DNA of 64,000 nucleotides from Arcobacter acticola (GTDB taxonomy: Bacteria; Campylobacterota; Campylobacteria; Campylobacterales; Arcobacteraceae): positions 806,001 to 870,000 of the forward strand of contig NZ_CP042652.1 of assembly GCF_013177675.1 (NCBI RefSeq), read 5' to 3'. A program made the position numbers and the translations under genes. Within the stretch, counting starts at the first letter, position 1. The number at the start of each line of letters is the position of its first letter. The notes below the pieces were generated by a model. It saw only the letters and a list, made by a program, of their open reading frames with translations, had not been told where the DNA came from and ran no database searches. Shown piece after piece: positions 1 through 7,485 of the stretch.

Positions 1-161
1 ATAGAAAATGGATTTGTAGATTAAGATTTAATACATCTCAAAAATATATTTCATTACATGAATCAGAAAAAGAAGAAATAAAATATACTATAAGTAAATT
101 AGAAGACATATATTCTTTCAGAGATAAATTAATTTCAATAGTTGAAAGATTGGAAAAATAA
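1..161 (+). CDS. C-terminal end of an unidentified protein (5' truncated)
   Basis: An open frame runs in from the window edge (codons in phase with position 3) to a TAA at 159-161, giving 52 residues. The tail is charged and helical, rich in Glu and Lys (for example SEKEEIKYTISKLEDIY), and could form a short coiled coil. A hairpin terminator follows directly, which supports a real gene end. Too little is visible to name a family. Confidence 0.6.
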   Translation, partial: RKWICRLRFNTSQKYISLHESEKEEIKYTISKLEDIYSFRDKLISIVERLEK

Positions 162-170
162 AATGTATAT

Positions 171-196
171 AAAAGAGAGTTAAAAAACTCTCTTTT
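171..196. terminator. Bidirectional hairpin terminator
   Basis: A perfect 11-bp stem (171-181 with 186-196) has an AAAA loop and T/A-rich flanks. It lies between the convergent ends of the partial gene and the rhodanese gene. Confidence 0.8.
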
Positions 197-202
197 ATAT
201 TT

Positions 203-877
203 TTATGGTTTGATAGTAGTTAATCCAAGACTTAACCAAGATTGCATTCCACCTCTGTACCATTTCATTTTTGTTTCAGGGTATCCAATATCAGATAGAT
301 ATTTCATAGATTCAGGTGATTGTCCACACCATGCACCATTACAAAACATTAATAGTGTTTTTGCATTTGTAAAATCATATTTACCATCAACTTTTTTTAC
401 ACCTAATATTTCTAAATACTCTTCAAACTCATCAGGATATTGTGATTGTTTTAAATATGTATAAGGTACGTTAACAGCACTTGGAATTGTTTCATGGTAG
501 AACCAATTTTCTGTTCTTGAGTCAACTAACATCATAGTTTTATCATTTTTAGCTTTTTCTATAAAGTCTAAAACTTCAACTTCTCCAAAAGTTTCTACTT
601 TATCAGAAAACTTCATAGGAGCGATTTTTCCCATATATGTAACAAAAGCTCTTTTACAATCAGCTTTTACAGAATCAGCGGCTTGATGATTTCCACCATA
701 TACTACTTTTGGGTCAAAATTTACACCTAAACATTCTTGTGGTTTTTCTCTTTTTATAATAAGTGTTTTTGCTTCGTCATTTGAATTTTTGATCTTTATT
801 TCAACTCCATCATTTTGCAAGTCAACGGCAAATATTGAAGATGCGAGAACAAAACTTCCTATAATTATTTTTAACAT
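203..877 (-). CDS. Periplasmic rhodanese-like domain protein
   Basis: The 224-residue protein has an N-terminal signal peptide (hydrophobic residues 4-17, likely cleavage after IFA). Its C-terminal half is a rhodanese fold, with LVDSR at 117-121 and the active-site loop at 175-189 starting MFCNGAWCGQSP. Cys179 is the likely persulfide-forming residue and Cys184 is a second loop cysteine. The family moves sulfane sulfur or acts as a periplasmic thiol/sulfur carrier; the substrate is unknown. An AAGGAG ribosome site lies just upstream of the ATG. The gene is divergent from valS and monocistronic. Confidence 0.85.
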   Translation of the reverse strand: MLKIIIGSFVLASSIFAVDLQNDGVEIKIKNSNDEAKTLIIKREKPQECLGVNFDPKVVYGGNHQAADSVKADCKRAFVTYMGKIAPMKFSDKVETFGEVEVLDFIEKAKNDKTMMLVDSRTENWFYHETIPSAVNVPYTYLKQSQYPDEFEEYLEILGVKKVDGKYDFTNAKTLLMFCNGAWCGQSPESMKYLSDIGYPETKMKWYRGGMQSWLSLGLTTIKP

Positions 878-1006
878 TTTTCTCTCCTTAATATTTAAAA
901 TAGATAGAATTAATTATATCATAGATATTAGAAGAAGTAATAATATATAATTTAAAAAATTTCTTTTATATAAAAAAGTCAAATAACAAGCTAAGTAAAA
1001 AGTGGA

Positions 1007-1012
1007 TATAAT
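1007..1012 (+). promoter_or_regulatory. -10 element of valS
   Basis: A consensus TATAAT lies 33 bases before the valS ATG, with an AGGA ribosome site at about 1036. There is no clear -35 box; Campylobacterota sigma-70 promoters often rely on an AT-periodic upstream region instead. Confidence 0.6.
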
Positions 1013-1045
1013 CGCGAATATTTAAGAAAAATTATAGGATTTTTA

Positions 1046-3709
1046 ATGAGCGAAAAATACGAACCATCACAAGTAGAAGATAAATTTTATAAAATATGGG
1101 AAGATAGAGGATATTTCGAAATAGAAGGAAATAAGTCTATTCAAGAGTCTGATGAAAATGGAAAACAAAAAACATTTTCAATCATGATGCCCCCGCCAAA
1201 TGTAACAGGAAGCCTGCATATAGGTCATGCTTTAACTTTCACATTACAAGATATTATTACTAGATATAAAAGAATGGACGGGTTTAAAACTCTTTGGCAA
1301 CCAGGAACTGACCATGCCGGAATTGCAACTCAAAACGTTGTTGAAAAACAATTATTAGCTGAGGGTACAACTAAAGAAGAAATCGGTAGAGAAAAGTTTT
1401 TAGAACGTGCTTGGTTACAAAAAGAAACATCTGGTGGAAATATAGTTCACCAAATGAGAAAACTAGGTGTTACTCCTGCTTGGAAAAGAGAAAGATTTAC
1501 TATGGATGAGGGATTAAAAGAAGCTGTAAAAGAAGCTTTTATTTCTTTATACAATGAAGGTCATATTACTCAAAATAACTACATGGTAAATTGGTGTACA
1601 CATGATGGTGCATTATCAGACATCGAAGTTGAACACGAAGAAGTAAACGGTAAGTTTTATCACATGATTTATAAATTTGCAGATGGAAGTGGTGAACTTC
1701 AAGTGGCAACTACAAGACCTGAAACATACTTTGGGGATACTGCAATTATGGTTCACCCTGATGATAGCAGATATAAATCAATCGTTGGAAAAGAAGTATT
1801 ATTACCACTAACTGATAGAACTATCAAAGTAATCACCGATTCACACGTTGATATGGAGTTTGGAACAGGTGTTGTAAAAGTAACTCCTGCACATGACCAA
1901 AACGATTATGAGGTTGGAAAAAGACACGATTTAGAGTTCATTAAAGTATTTGATGAAAAGGGTATTTTAAACGAATATTGTGGAGAGTTTGCAGGACTTG
2001 AAAGACTTGAAGCACGACCTGTTATCGTAAAAGCTTTAGAAAACTCAGGTTATATTGTAAAAATTGAAGACCACGTTCACCAAGTAGGGCATTGTTATAG
2101 ATGTAAAAATATTGTTGAGCCATTTATTTCTCAACAATGGTTTTTAAGTTCTGAAATGGCTCAAGAGTCTATTCGAAAAACAAAAGAGACTACAAAAGAA
2201 AGAGCACAAACTGGTGAGCATAATGGAACACTTTTTCATCCTGCACATTGGATAAATTCATATACAGCTTGGATGGATGAGTTAAGACCTTGGTGTATTT
2301 CTAGACAACTTTGGTGGGGACATAGAATTCCTGTATTTACTTGTGATGATTGTGGACATCAATGGGCTGATAAAGCTGATGAGCCAGAGAAATGTCCAAA
2401 ATGTGGTGGTAAACATCATACTCAAGATCCAGATGTTCTTGATACTTGGTTCTCTTCAGCACTTTGGGCAATGTCACCATTAGGTTGGGGAAATAATGGA
2501 AAATTAGAAGAACTTTATAATGACACAGATGAAGCTGATTTTTATCCAAATAGTCTATTAATTACAGGGTTTGATATTATGTTCTTCTGGGTAGCTAGAA
2601 TGATGATGATGGGAGAGCACTTCAAAAAAGAATTACCATTTAAAGATATTTACATGCATGCACTTGTACGTGATGAGTTTGGTGCTAAAATGTCTAAATC
2701 AAAAGGAAATGTAATTGACCCTCTTGATATGGTAAATGAGCATAGTGCTGATATTATCAGATTTACATTAGCGTATTTATGTGTTCAAGGTAGAGACATA
2801 AAACTTGGAGCTAAAAATTTAGAGCAATTTAGAAACTTTACAAATAAACTTTATAATGCAAGTAATTTCTTACAGTTAAATGTGGAAACTTTCCCTGATT
2901 TAAAAGATATTACGATTAAAACGCCACTTGGTCTTTATATGCAAAGTAAATTAAGTGATGCAGTTGATGAGTTAAGAAATGCATTAGAAACTTATAAATT
3001 CAATGAATCAGCGTCTATTTTATACAAATTTGTATGGAATGAATTTTGTGACTGGGGAATTGAATATGCGAAAGCTAGCAAAGACTCTGTTGTAGAGCTT
3101 GGTGCAATTTTCAAAGAAACTTTAAAAATGGTATCTCCATTTATGCCATTTATTTCTGATTTCTTATATCATAAATTATCTGGAACAACTTTAGAAGAGG
3201 GTGAATCTTTAATGGTAAATCCTTTCCCTAAAAATATTGCAAAAAATCAAGAAATTGAAGATATGTTTGCAATCATTGAAGAAGCAATTACCGCAATTAG
3301 AAGAGCAAAAGTTATCATAGATATGGGTAACTCAAAAATTGCAAAAGCATATATAAAAATCAATAAAAATATTGATAATGAAATGGCAAAACCATTTATC
3401 GAAAAACTTGCAAAAGTAGAAAATTTAGAGTTTGTATCTGCAAAAGTAGAAAACTCAATCACAGATGTAAGTGATAATCTAGAAGTTTATATCCCAAGAG
3501 GTGAAATTGATATGGCGCCAATTATTTCTAAACTTTCTAAACAACAAGAAAAATTAGAAAAAGAGATAGCAAAACTTTCAGGAATGTTAAACAATGAAAG
3601 ATTTGTAGCAAATGCACCTGCAAATGTTTTAGAAGAAAATAGAGCAGGTTTAGCCCTTGCTGAAGATAAACTAGCTAAGGTTGTTGCTGAATTGAAGTCT
3701 TTGAGTTAA
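1046..3709 (+). CDS. valS: Valyl-tRNA synthetase
   Basis: This class I aminoacyl-tRNA synthetase charges tRNA-Val. At 887 residues it is full length for bacterial ValRS. The HIGH signature is at residues 58-61 within PPPNVTGSLHIGH, the KMSKS loop is near residue 549 (AKMSKSKGN), and an editing domain (CP1) lies between. Cysteine pairs such as CYRC and CPKCGG are Zn-binding knuckles. The last ~65 residues form the usual ValRS coiled coil (KLSKQQEKLEKEIAKL). It has its own promoter and a strong terminator, so it is probably monocistronic. Confidence 0.98.
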   Translation: MSEKYEPSQVEDKFYKIWEDRGYFEIEGNKSIQESDENGKQKTFSIMMPPPNVTGSLHIGHALTFTLQDIITRYKRMDGFKTLWQPGTDHAGIATQNVVEKQLLAEGTTKEEIGREKFLERAWLQKETSGGNIVHQMRKLGVTPAWKRERFTMDEGLKEAVKEAFISLYNEGHITQNNYMVNWCTHDGALSDIEVEHEEVNGKFYHMIYKFADGSGELQVATTRPETYFGDTAIMVHPDDSRYKSIVGKEVLLPLTDRTIKVITDSHVDMEFGTGVVKVTPAHDQNDYEVGKRHDLEFIKVFDEKGILNEYCGEFAGLERLEARPVIVKALENSGYIVKIEDHVHQVGHCYRCKNIVEPFISQQWFLSSEMAQESIRKTKETTKERAQTGEHNGTLFHPAHWINSYTAWMDELRPWCISRQLWWGHRIPVFTCDDCGHQWADKADEPEKCPKCGGKHHTQDPDVLDTWFSSALWAMSPLGWGNNGKLEELYNDTDEADFYPNSLLITGFDIMFFWVARMMMMGEHFKKELPFKDIYMHALVRDEFGAKMSKSKGNVIDPLDMVNEHSADIIRFTLAYLCVQGRDIKLGAKNLEQFRNFTNKLYNASNFLQLNVETFPDLKDITIKTPLGLYMQSKLSDAVDELRNALETYKFNESASILYKFVWNEFCDWGIEYAKASKDSVVELGAIFKETLKMVSPFMPFISDFLYHKLSGTTLEEGESLMVNPFPKNIAKNQEIEDMFAIIEEAITAIRRAKVIIDMGNSKIAKAYIKINKNIDNEMAKPFIEKLAKVENLEFVSAKVENSITDVSDNLEVYIPRGEIDMAPIISKLSKQQEKLEKEIAKLSGMLNNERFVANAPANVLEENRAGLALAEDKLAKVVAELKSLS

Positions 3710-3735
3710 TAAAAGATTTTTAGTTAGATTTTTGG

Positions 3736-3764
3736 AAAGCCCTGTCAAGTTTTGATGGGGCTTT
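3736..3764 (+). terminator. Rho-independent terminator of valS
   Basis: A 13-bp stem (AAAGCCC then two G-U pairs then TCAA) with a GTT loop is followed by a run of T, 27 bases after the valS stop. Confidence 0.85.
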
Positions 3765-3847
3765 TTTAATGTTCAAAAATAAAAAATATTATATTTGACT
3801 TTTACATTTAATTACAATAAAATACATTGTATATATAAGGTGATAAA

Positions 3848-4147
3848 ATGATTAAAAGTAAAAATATTCGATATAGTCTTGAAAAGAATGAGCTTTTAAA
3901 AATCGAACGAGATATTAGTTTTGAAGATGTTATATTAGCTATTGAAAATGGAAATTTACTTGATGATATAAAACATCCAAATGAAGATAAATATCCAAAT
4001 CAAAATGTGTTTATTATTTTGGTTAAAATAAAAGATTATGTTTATTTGGTGCCTTATGTTGAAGATGAAACTTCAATATTTTTAAAAACAATTATACCTT
4101 CAATACAAATGAATAAAAAATATAATAAAGGACTTTCAAATGATTAA
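3848..4147 (+). CDS. Putative BrnT/DUF4258-like toxin of a type II toxin-antitoxin pair
   Basis: The 99-residue protein has the layout of the BrnT/DUF4258 RNase-toxin group: a helix with SFEDVILAIENGNLL, then an IKHPNEDKYPNQN turn, then beta strands (VFIILVKIKDYVYLVPYVED). The assignment rests mainly on context. The next gene is a CopG-type antitoxin that overlaps it by 8 bases, and toxin-first order is usual for BrnT-BrnA. An AAGGTG ribosome site lies 5 bases before the ATG. The family cleaves RNA and is neutralised by its antitoxin; activity here is inferred. A TTGACT box at 3795-3800 may belong to the promoter. Confidence 0.65.
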   Translation: MIKSKNIRYSLEKNELLKIERDISFEDVILAIENGNLLDDIKHPNEDKYPNQNVFIILVKIKDYVYLVPYVEDETSIFLKTIIPSIQMNKKYNKGLSND

Positions 4148-4406
4148 ATTAGATGAATATGAACAAGATATTTTAGAAAGTGTAGAAAATGGAGAATGGG
4201 AAAGTAAAAAAGATATTGATGATAGATTGCAACAACTGCAATTCTATATAAAAAATCAAAAGAAAAAAGCCATTTCAATTAGAGTAAATGAAAATGATAT
4301 TTATGAACTTAAGAAGAAAGCTTTGGAAAATTCAATTCCATATCAAAACTTAATTCAAATATTAATACATCAATTTGCAACAAATAAAATACATTTAAAT
4401 ATGTAA
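4140..4406 (+). CDS. CopG-family antitoxin
   Basis: The 88-residue protein ends in a ribbon-helix-helix segment: strand AISIRVNEND, a helix rich in Lys and Leu, then SIPYQNLIQILIHQFATNKI. That matches the CopG_antitoxin family paired with BrnT-like toxins. The N-terminal YEQDILESVENGEW segment is also typical and probably contacts the toxin. The ATG lies inside the toxin stop (ATGATTAA), which indicates translational coupling. Antitoxins of this type bind their own promoter, so autoregulation is likely. Confidence 0.75.
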   Translation: MIKLDEYEQDILESVENGEWESKKDIDDRLQQLQFYIKNQKKKAISIRVNENDIYELKKKALENSIPYQNLIQILIHQFATNKIHLNM

Positions 4407-4431
4407 CTAAATATAAATAAAAGGAAGAGAA

Positions 4432-4908
4432 ATGAAAAATATTATAATAAGCATATTCTTTGCATTTGGATTATTAACAAATTTAGTAGCAAATGATTTA
4501 ACGCAAGAAAATGTAAAAAGTTTTTTACTTGATTCAGATAGATTAGTTTTAAGTAAAAATGTTGATAAATTAGGTGAACTTTTAGATGAAAATGTTGATA
4601 TCACAATAAATGTTGATTTTAACGGTAACAAACAAAAAACAAAACTTACAAAAGCTGAATATTTAGCAAAAACAAAAGAAGGCTTTGACTCTACTCAAAA
4701 TTATTCTTATAAAATCTTAGATAGAAAGATTAAAATAAAAGACAATACTGCATATATTGTAGAACAAGCTCAAGAAAAATATACTTATAATAATGAAAAT
4801 GTAACTGGTAGTTCAAAAGTAAATAATGAAATTAAATCAATCAATAATAAATTGAAATTTGTTAAAATAGAGGTTTTTCTAAATAATATACAAGTAGAAA
4901 AACTTTAG
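4432..4908 (+). CDS. Secreted protein of unknown function, NTF2/SnoaL-like
   Basis: The 158-residue protein has a clear signal peptide (residues 1-20, ending LVAND) and a good AAGGAAG ribosome site. The mature part begins with a helix that counts through a conserved-looking sequence (VDKLGELLDENVDITINV) and then alternates strands, which resembles small NTF2-like periplasmic proteins. No catalytic motif is visible. It follows the antitoxin by 25 bases but has its own terminator; whether it is co-transcribed is unclear. Confidence 0.6.
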   Translation: MKNIIISIFFAFGLLTNLVANDLTQENVKSFLLDSDRLVLSKNVDKLGELLDENVDITINVDFNGNKQKTKLTKAEYLAKTKEGFDSTQNYSYKILDRKIKIKDNTAYIVEQAQEKYTYNNENVTGSSKVNNEIKSINNKLKFVKIEVFLNNIQVEKL

Positions 4909-4933
4909 AATTCAATAAAATAATCTATCTTTT

Positions 4934-4960
4934 AAAGCTCTGTTAATCCAACAGAGCTTT
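4934..4960 (+). terminator. Rho-independent terminator
   Basis: A perfect 11-bp stem (AAAGCTCTGTT / AACAGAGCTTT) with an AATCC loop is followed by seven T, 25 bases after the preceding stop. Confidence 0.9.
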
Positions 4961-5098
4961 TTTTAATTTAAGCTAAAATAATTAAGTGATTTATTTATAA
5001 ATTTAGATAATATTATATTGCAATATTTTATTTTTTATTACATATAAGTAATCAAGAAATAAGGGCTTTGTAACTTAATATCCAAATAAAGGACCAGA

Positions 5099-5875
5099 TT
5101 GAAAAAAATAATTTCATTATCATTAGTAGCAATTGCTGCCATGGTTTTAGCAACAGGTTGTACAAGTCATTCAGAGAATTCTGAACATGGAAAATCTCAT
5201 GAAGCACATTGGGGGTATGAAGGTAAATATTCTCCATCTCATTGGGGAGAGATGAAAGAAGAATTTGCAATGTGTTCACAGGGTAAAGTTCAATCACCAA
5301 TAAATATTATTCCTACAGAAGATATTGATTTAAAAGCATTAGATTTTAAATATAATACAAATTCTATGGATGTAGTTAATAATGGGCATACAGTTCAAGT
5401 AAATATACTTGCAGGAAGTACTGTAAATATTGCTGGTACAGATTATGAACTTAAACAATTTCATTTTCATACACCTAGTGAAAATAATATAAATGGTAAG
5501 GCATATCCTCTTGAGGCGCATTTTGTTCATGCTGCAAAAGATGGTAGTTTAGCTGTTGTTGCTGTAATGTATGAAGAAGGAAAAGAAAATCCTATTATAG
5601 AAAAAATATGGTCAAAATTTCCACTTAAAGCAAATGAAAAAGTTTCTATATCTTTAAGTGCAAATGATATTCAAGCTATGTTGCCATCAAATAAAGATTA
5701 TTACAAGTTCATGGGATCTTTAACAACTCCACCATGTTCTGAAAATGTAAAATGGAATGTATTTAAAACGTCAATGCCAATTTCAAAAGAACAAGTAAAA
5801 CAATTCTTTGATACATTTGAACATGCAAATAACAGACCTATTCAAAATATAAATGGAAGAAGTATTTTACAATAG
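5099..5875 (+). CDS. Alpha-class carbonic anhydrase, probable lipoprotein
   Basis: This enzyme interconverts CO2 and bicarbonate in the periplasm. The three Zn-binding histidines are visible as His122 and His124 (QFHFHTPSEN) and His141 (EAHFVH). The QSPINI and TTPPCSENVKW signatures of alpha carbonic anhydrases are present, and Cys59 and Cys213 probably form the usual disulfide. Residues 1-20 are a signal sequence ending LATG before Cys21, a near-lipobox, so the protein may be membrane-tethered. The start is a TTG preceded by AAAGGA. Length (258) fits the family. It is probably monocistronic. Confidence 0.93.
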   Translation: MKKIISLSLVAIAAMVLATGCTSHSENSEHGKSHEAHWGYEGKYSPSHWGEMKEEFAMCSQGKVQSPINIIPTEDIDLKALDFKYNTNSMDVVNNGHTVQVNILAGSTVNIAGTDYELKQFHFHTPSENNINGKAYPLEAHFVHAAKDGSLAVVAVMYEEGKENPIIEKIWSKFPLKANEKVSISLSANDIQAMLPSNKDYYKFMGSLTTPPCSENVKWNVFKTSMPISKEQVKQFFDTFEHANNRPIQNINGRSILQ

Positions 5876-5885
5876 AGAATATAAG

Positions 5886-5912
5886 GAATAAAGAGATTTA
5901 ATCTCTTTATTC
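5886..5912. terminator. Hairpin between convergent genes
   Basis: An 11-bp perfect AT-rich stem (GAATAAAGAGA / TCTCTTTATTC) with a TTTAA loop lies between the carbonic anhydrase and the small basic gene. The T-run is short, so it is a weak terminator candidate. Confidence 0.55.
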
Positions 5913-5929
5913 TTTAAGAAGTTTACTGA

Positions 5930-6031
5930 TTATTTAGAACTTTTTTTAGCTACTTTCTCAGCTTTTTTTTCTTTCATTGATTTTGCTGGTGCTTTTTTTA
6001 CAGCTTTTTGTACATCTTTACCTTTTGCCAT
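5930..6031 (-). CDS. 33-residue lysine-rich small protein
   Basis: This short ORF starts ATG and reads MAKGKDVQKAVKKAPAKS, then continues with alternating Lys, Ala and Glu and ends KKSSK. It has a near-perfect ribosome site (AAAAGGAGTAAAAATG). About 40 percent of residues are Lys, so it could bind nucleic acid or ribosomes, but no function is known to me. Similar MAKG-starting Lys-rich mini-proteins occur in many Proteobacteria as hypothetical genes (recalled from memory). The strong Shine-Dalgarno and lack of a conflicting ORF make it a likely real gene. Confidence 0.7.
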   Translation of the reverse strand: MAKGKDVQKAVKKAPAKSMKEKKAEKVAKKSSK

Positions 6032-6124
6032 TTTTACTCCTTTTTATGATTATATGAAGAATTATAGCCTAAAAAATCATATTTGATATAATGAATGTTA
6101 CATATACTGTTTATAAAAAAATAT

Positions 6125-6547
6125 TTATAAAAGCGAATCTATTTTTACTTTATACTCTAAATCTTTTCCTGCTAGTGGATGGTTAAAATCAACTTTAACT
6201 TCATATTCTGTAATTTCTTTTACTATGAATTGAATAGGTTGATCATCTGCATCTTGAGCTTGAATTTGCATACCAATTTTTAAATCTTTGATTCCTTCAA
6301 ATTGTTTCATTGGAAGAGTTTGAATTCCTGCTGGATCATATTCTCCATAGGCTTCTGCCGCTGGAACTAAGATATCTGCTGCTTCTCCTGATTTCATATT
6401 TATTATTCTTTTTTCAAGCCCTGCTATTACTTGTCCTACACCAAACTGAAATTCAAAAGGTTTATTACTTCTACTTCCATCTACAACTATTCCATCAACT
6501 CTAACTTCAAACATAATTTTTACTGTTTGATTAATCTCTATAGGCAT
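6125..6547 (-). CDS. SlyD-like FKBP-type peptidyl-prolyl isomerase
   Basis: The 140-residue protein catalyses cis/trans proline isomerisation and acts as a chaperone. The FKBP core is split by an insert-in-flap domain, as in SlyD: the first half ends near GEAADILVPAAEAYGEYDP, the insert covers about residues 70-120, and the NHPLAGKDLEYKVKI motif closes the fold. The His/Cys-rich metal-binding tail of E. coli SlyD is absent. There is no signal peptide, so it is cytoplasmic. An AGGGG ribosome site lies before the ATG. It is monocistronic and divergent from the next gene. Confidence 0.9.
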   Translation of the reverse strand: MPIEINQTVKIMFEVRVDGIVVDGSRSNKPFEFQFGVGQVIAGLEKRIINMKSGEAADILVPAAEAYGEYDPAGIQTLPMKQFEGIKDLKIGMQIQAQDADDQPIQFIVKEITEYEVKVDFNHPLAGKDLEYKVKIDSLL

Positions 6548-6679
6548 ATTACCCCTTTTTTTAGTTTATGAACTATATAGTATTTAAAATTAAATATCAA
6601 ATAATTGGTTTATTGAAGAATTAGATGAAGTTTTTTATTGTATACTAAATAATAATTAAATACATTAAGGAGAATGTAC

Positions 6680-7441
6680 ATGAAGTTAAAAACAGTTCAA
6701 ATTTTCTTTTTGATTTTTACATCTATTTTCTTTCAAGCTTGTGCTTTTAATACAAGTGGTTTAAAAAGTCTTGCCCAATCAAATTCAGCATCTCAAATCG
6801 AAGAGTATAAAGTTGAGATATTAGAATCTTTAATCACTTATAAAAATAAATTAGATTTAAGAAATCCTAGTGCTTTTAACAAAGATATAAAAGATGATAT
6901 TATCAATGAAATATCTATAAACCAAGATTATATTCATATAATACAAGATGTAGTCAAACTAGAAACTTATGAAGATTATTTTTATTATGCATTTTCAGAT
7001 AAAAATATAAATAATAGAAATGATTTGTTAATACTTGGAATGTACAAACTTATTTTTAAAGCTTATGCAATGGAAAGAGAACATCAATTTGTTTCATTTT
7101 CATATAACAAAGAAGAGATGCAAAATTTGCATAAATACTTACAAGTTATAAGATGGAAAATAAAAACAGCAAAAAATGAAAAAGGTCAGTATTTATTTAA
7201 TACTTGGCAAAATAATTGGCAAATAGAATTAGAAAAAAAATATGTAGATGACTATAATATTATCAATGATTTGGAGTATATTAAATCAGAAAAAGAGAGT
7301 GTTTACGATTACTCAAATTTTTCTTTTGAAATAGTTCTTTCAAAAATTATTGTAAATGTTGAGCATACTTTGAAAAAAATAAATATTGAACCTTTTGAAA
7401 TGGGATTTAGTACTCTCAAAAGCTTTATTTTTGTAATTTAA
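6680..7441 (+). CDS. Putative lipoprotein of unknown function
   Basis: I chose the second of two in-frame ATGs (6680 rather than 6674) because AAGGAG at 6667-6672 then sits 7 bases away instead of 1. The resulting 253-residue protein starts MKLKTVQ and has a hydrophobic signal ending FFQAC, a plausible lipobox. The rest is helical and rich in Lys, Tyr and Asn, with no motif I recognise. It shares a bidirectional terminator with the RND permease gene. It may be a lineage-specific envelope protein. Confidence 0.7.
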   Translation: MKLKTVQIFFLIFTSIFFQACAFNTSGLKSLAQSNSASQIEEYKVEILESLITYKNKLDLRNPSAFNKDIKDDIINEISINQDYIHIIQDVVKLETYEDYFYYAFSDKNINNRNDLLILGMYKLIFKAYAMEREHQFVSFSYNKEEMQNLHKYLQVIRWKIKTAKNEKGQYLFNTWQNNWQIELEKKYVDDYNIINDLEYIKSEKESVYDYSNFSFEIVLSKIIVNVEHTLKKINIEPFEMGFSTLKSFIFVI

Positions 7442-7444
7442 GTA

Positions 7445-7485
7445 TAAGAAAAGTACTTAAGATTCTATCTTAGGTACTTTTCTTA
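7445..7485. terminator. Bidirectional hairpin terminator
   Basis: An 18-bp stem with one wobble position (7445-7462 with 7468-7485) has a TTCTA loop and A/T runs on both sides. It overlaps the last codons of the leftward RND gene. Confidence 0.85.
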
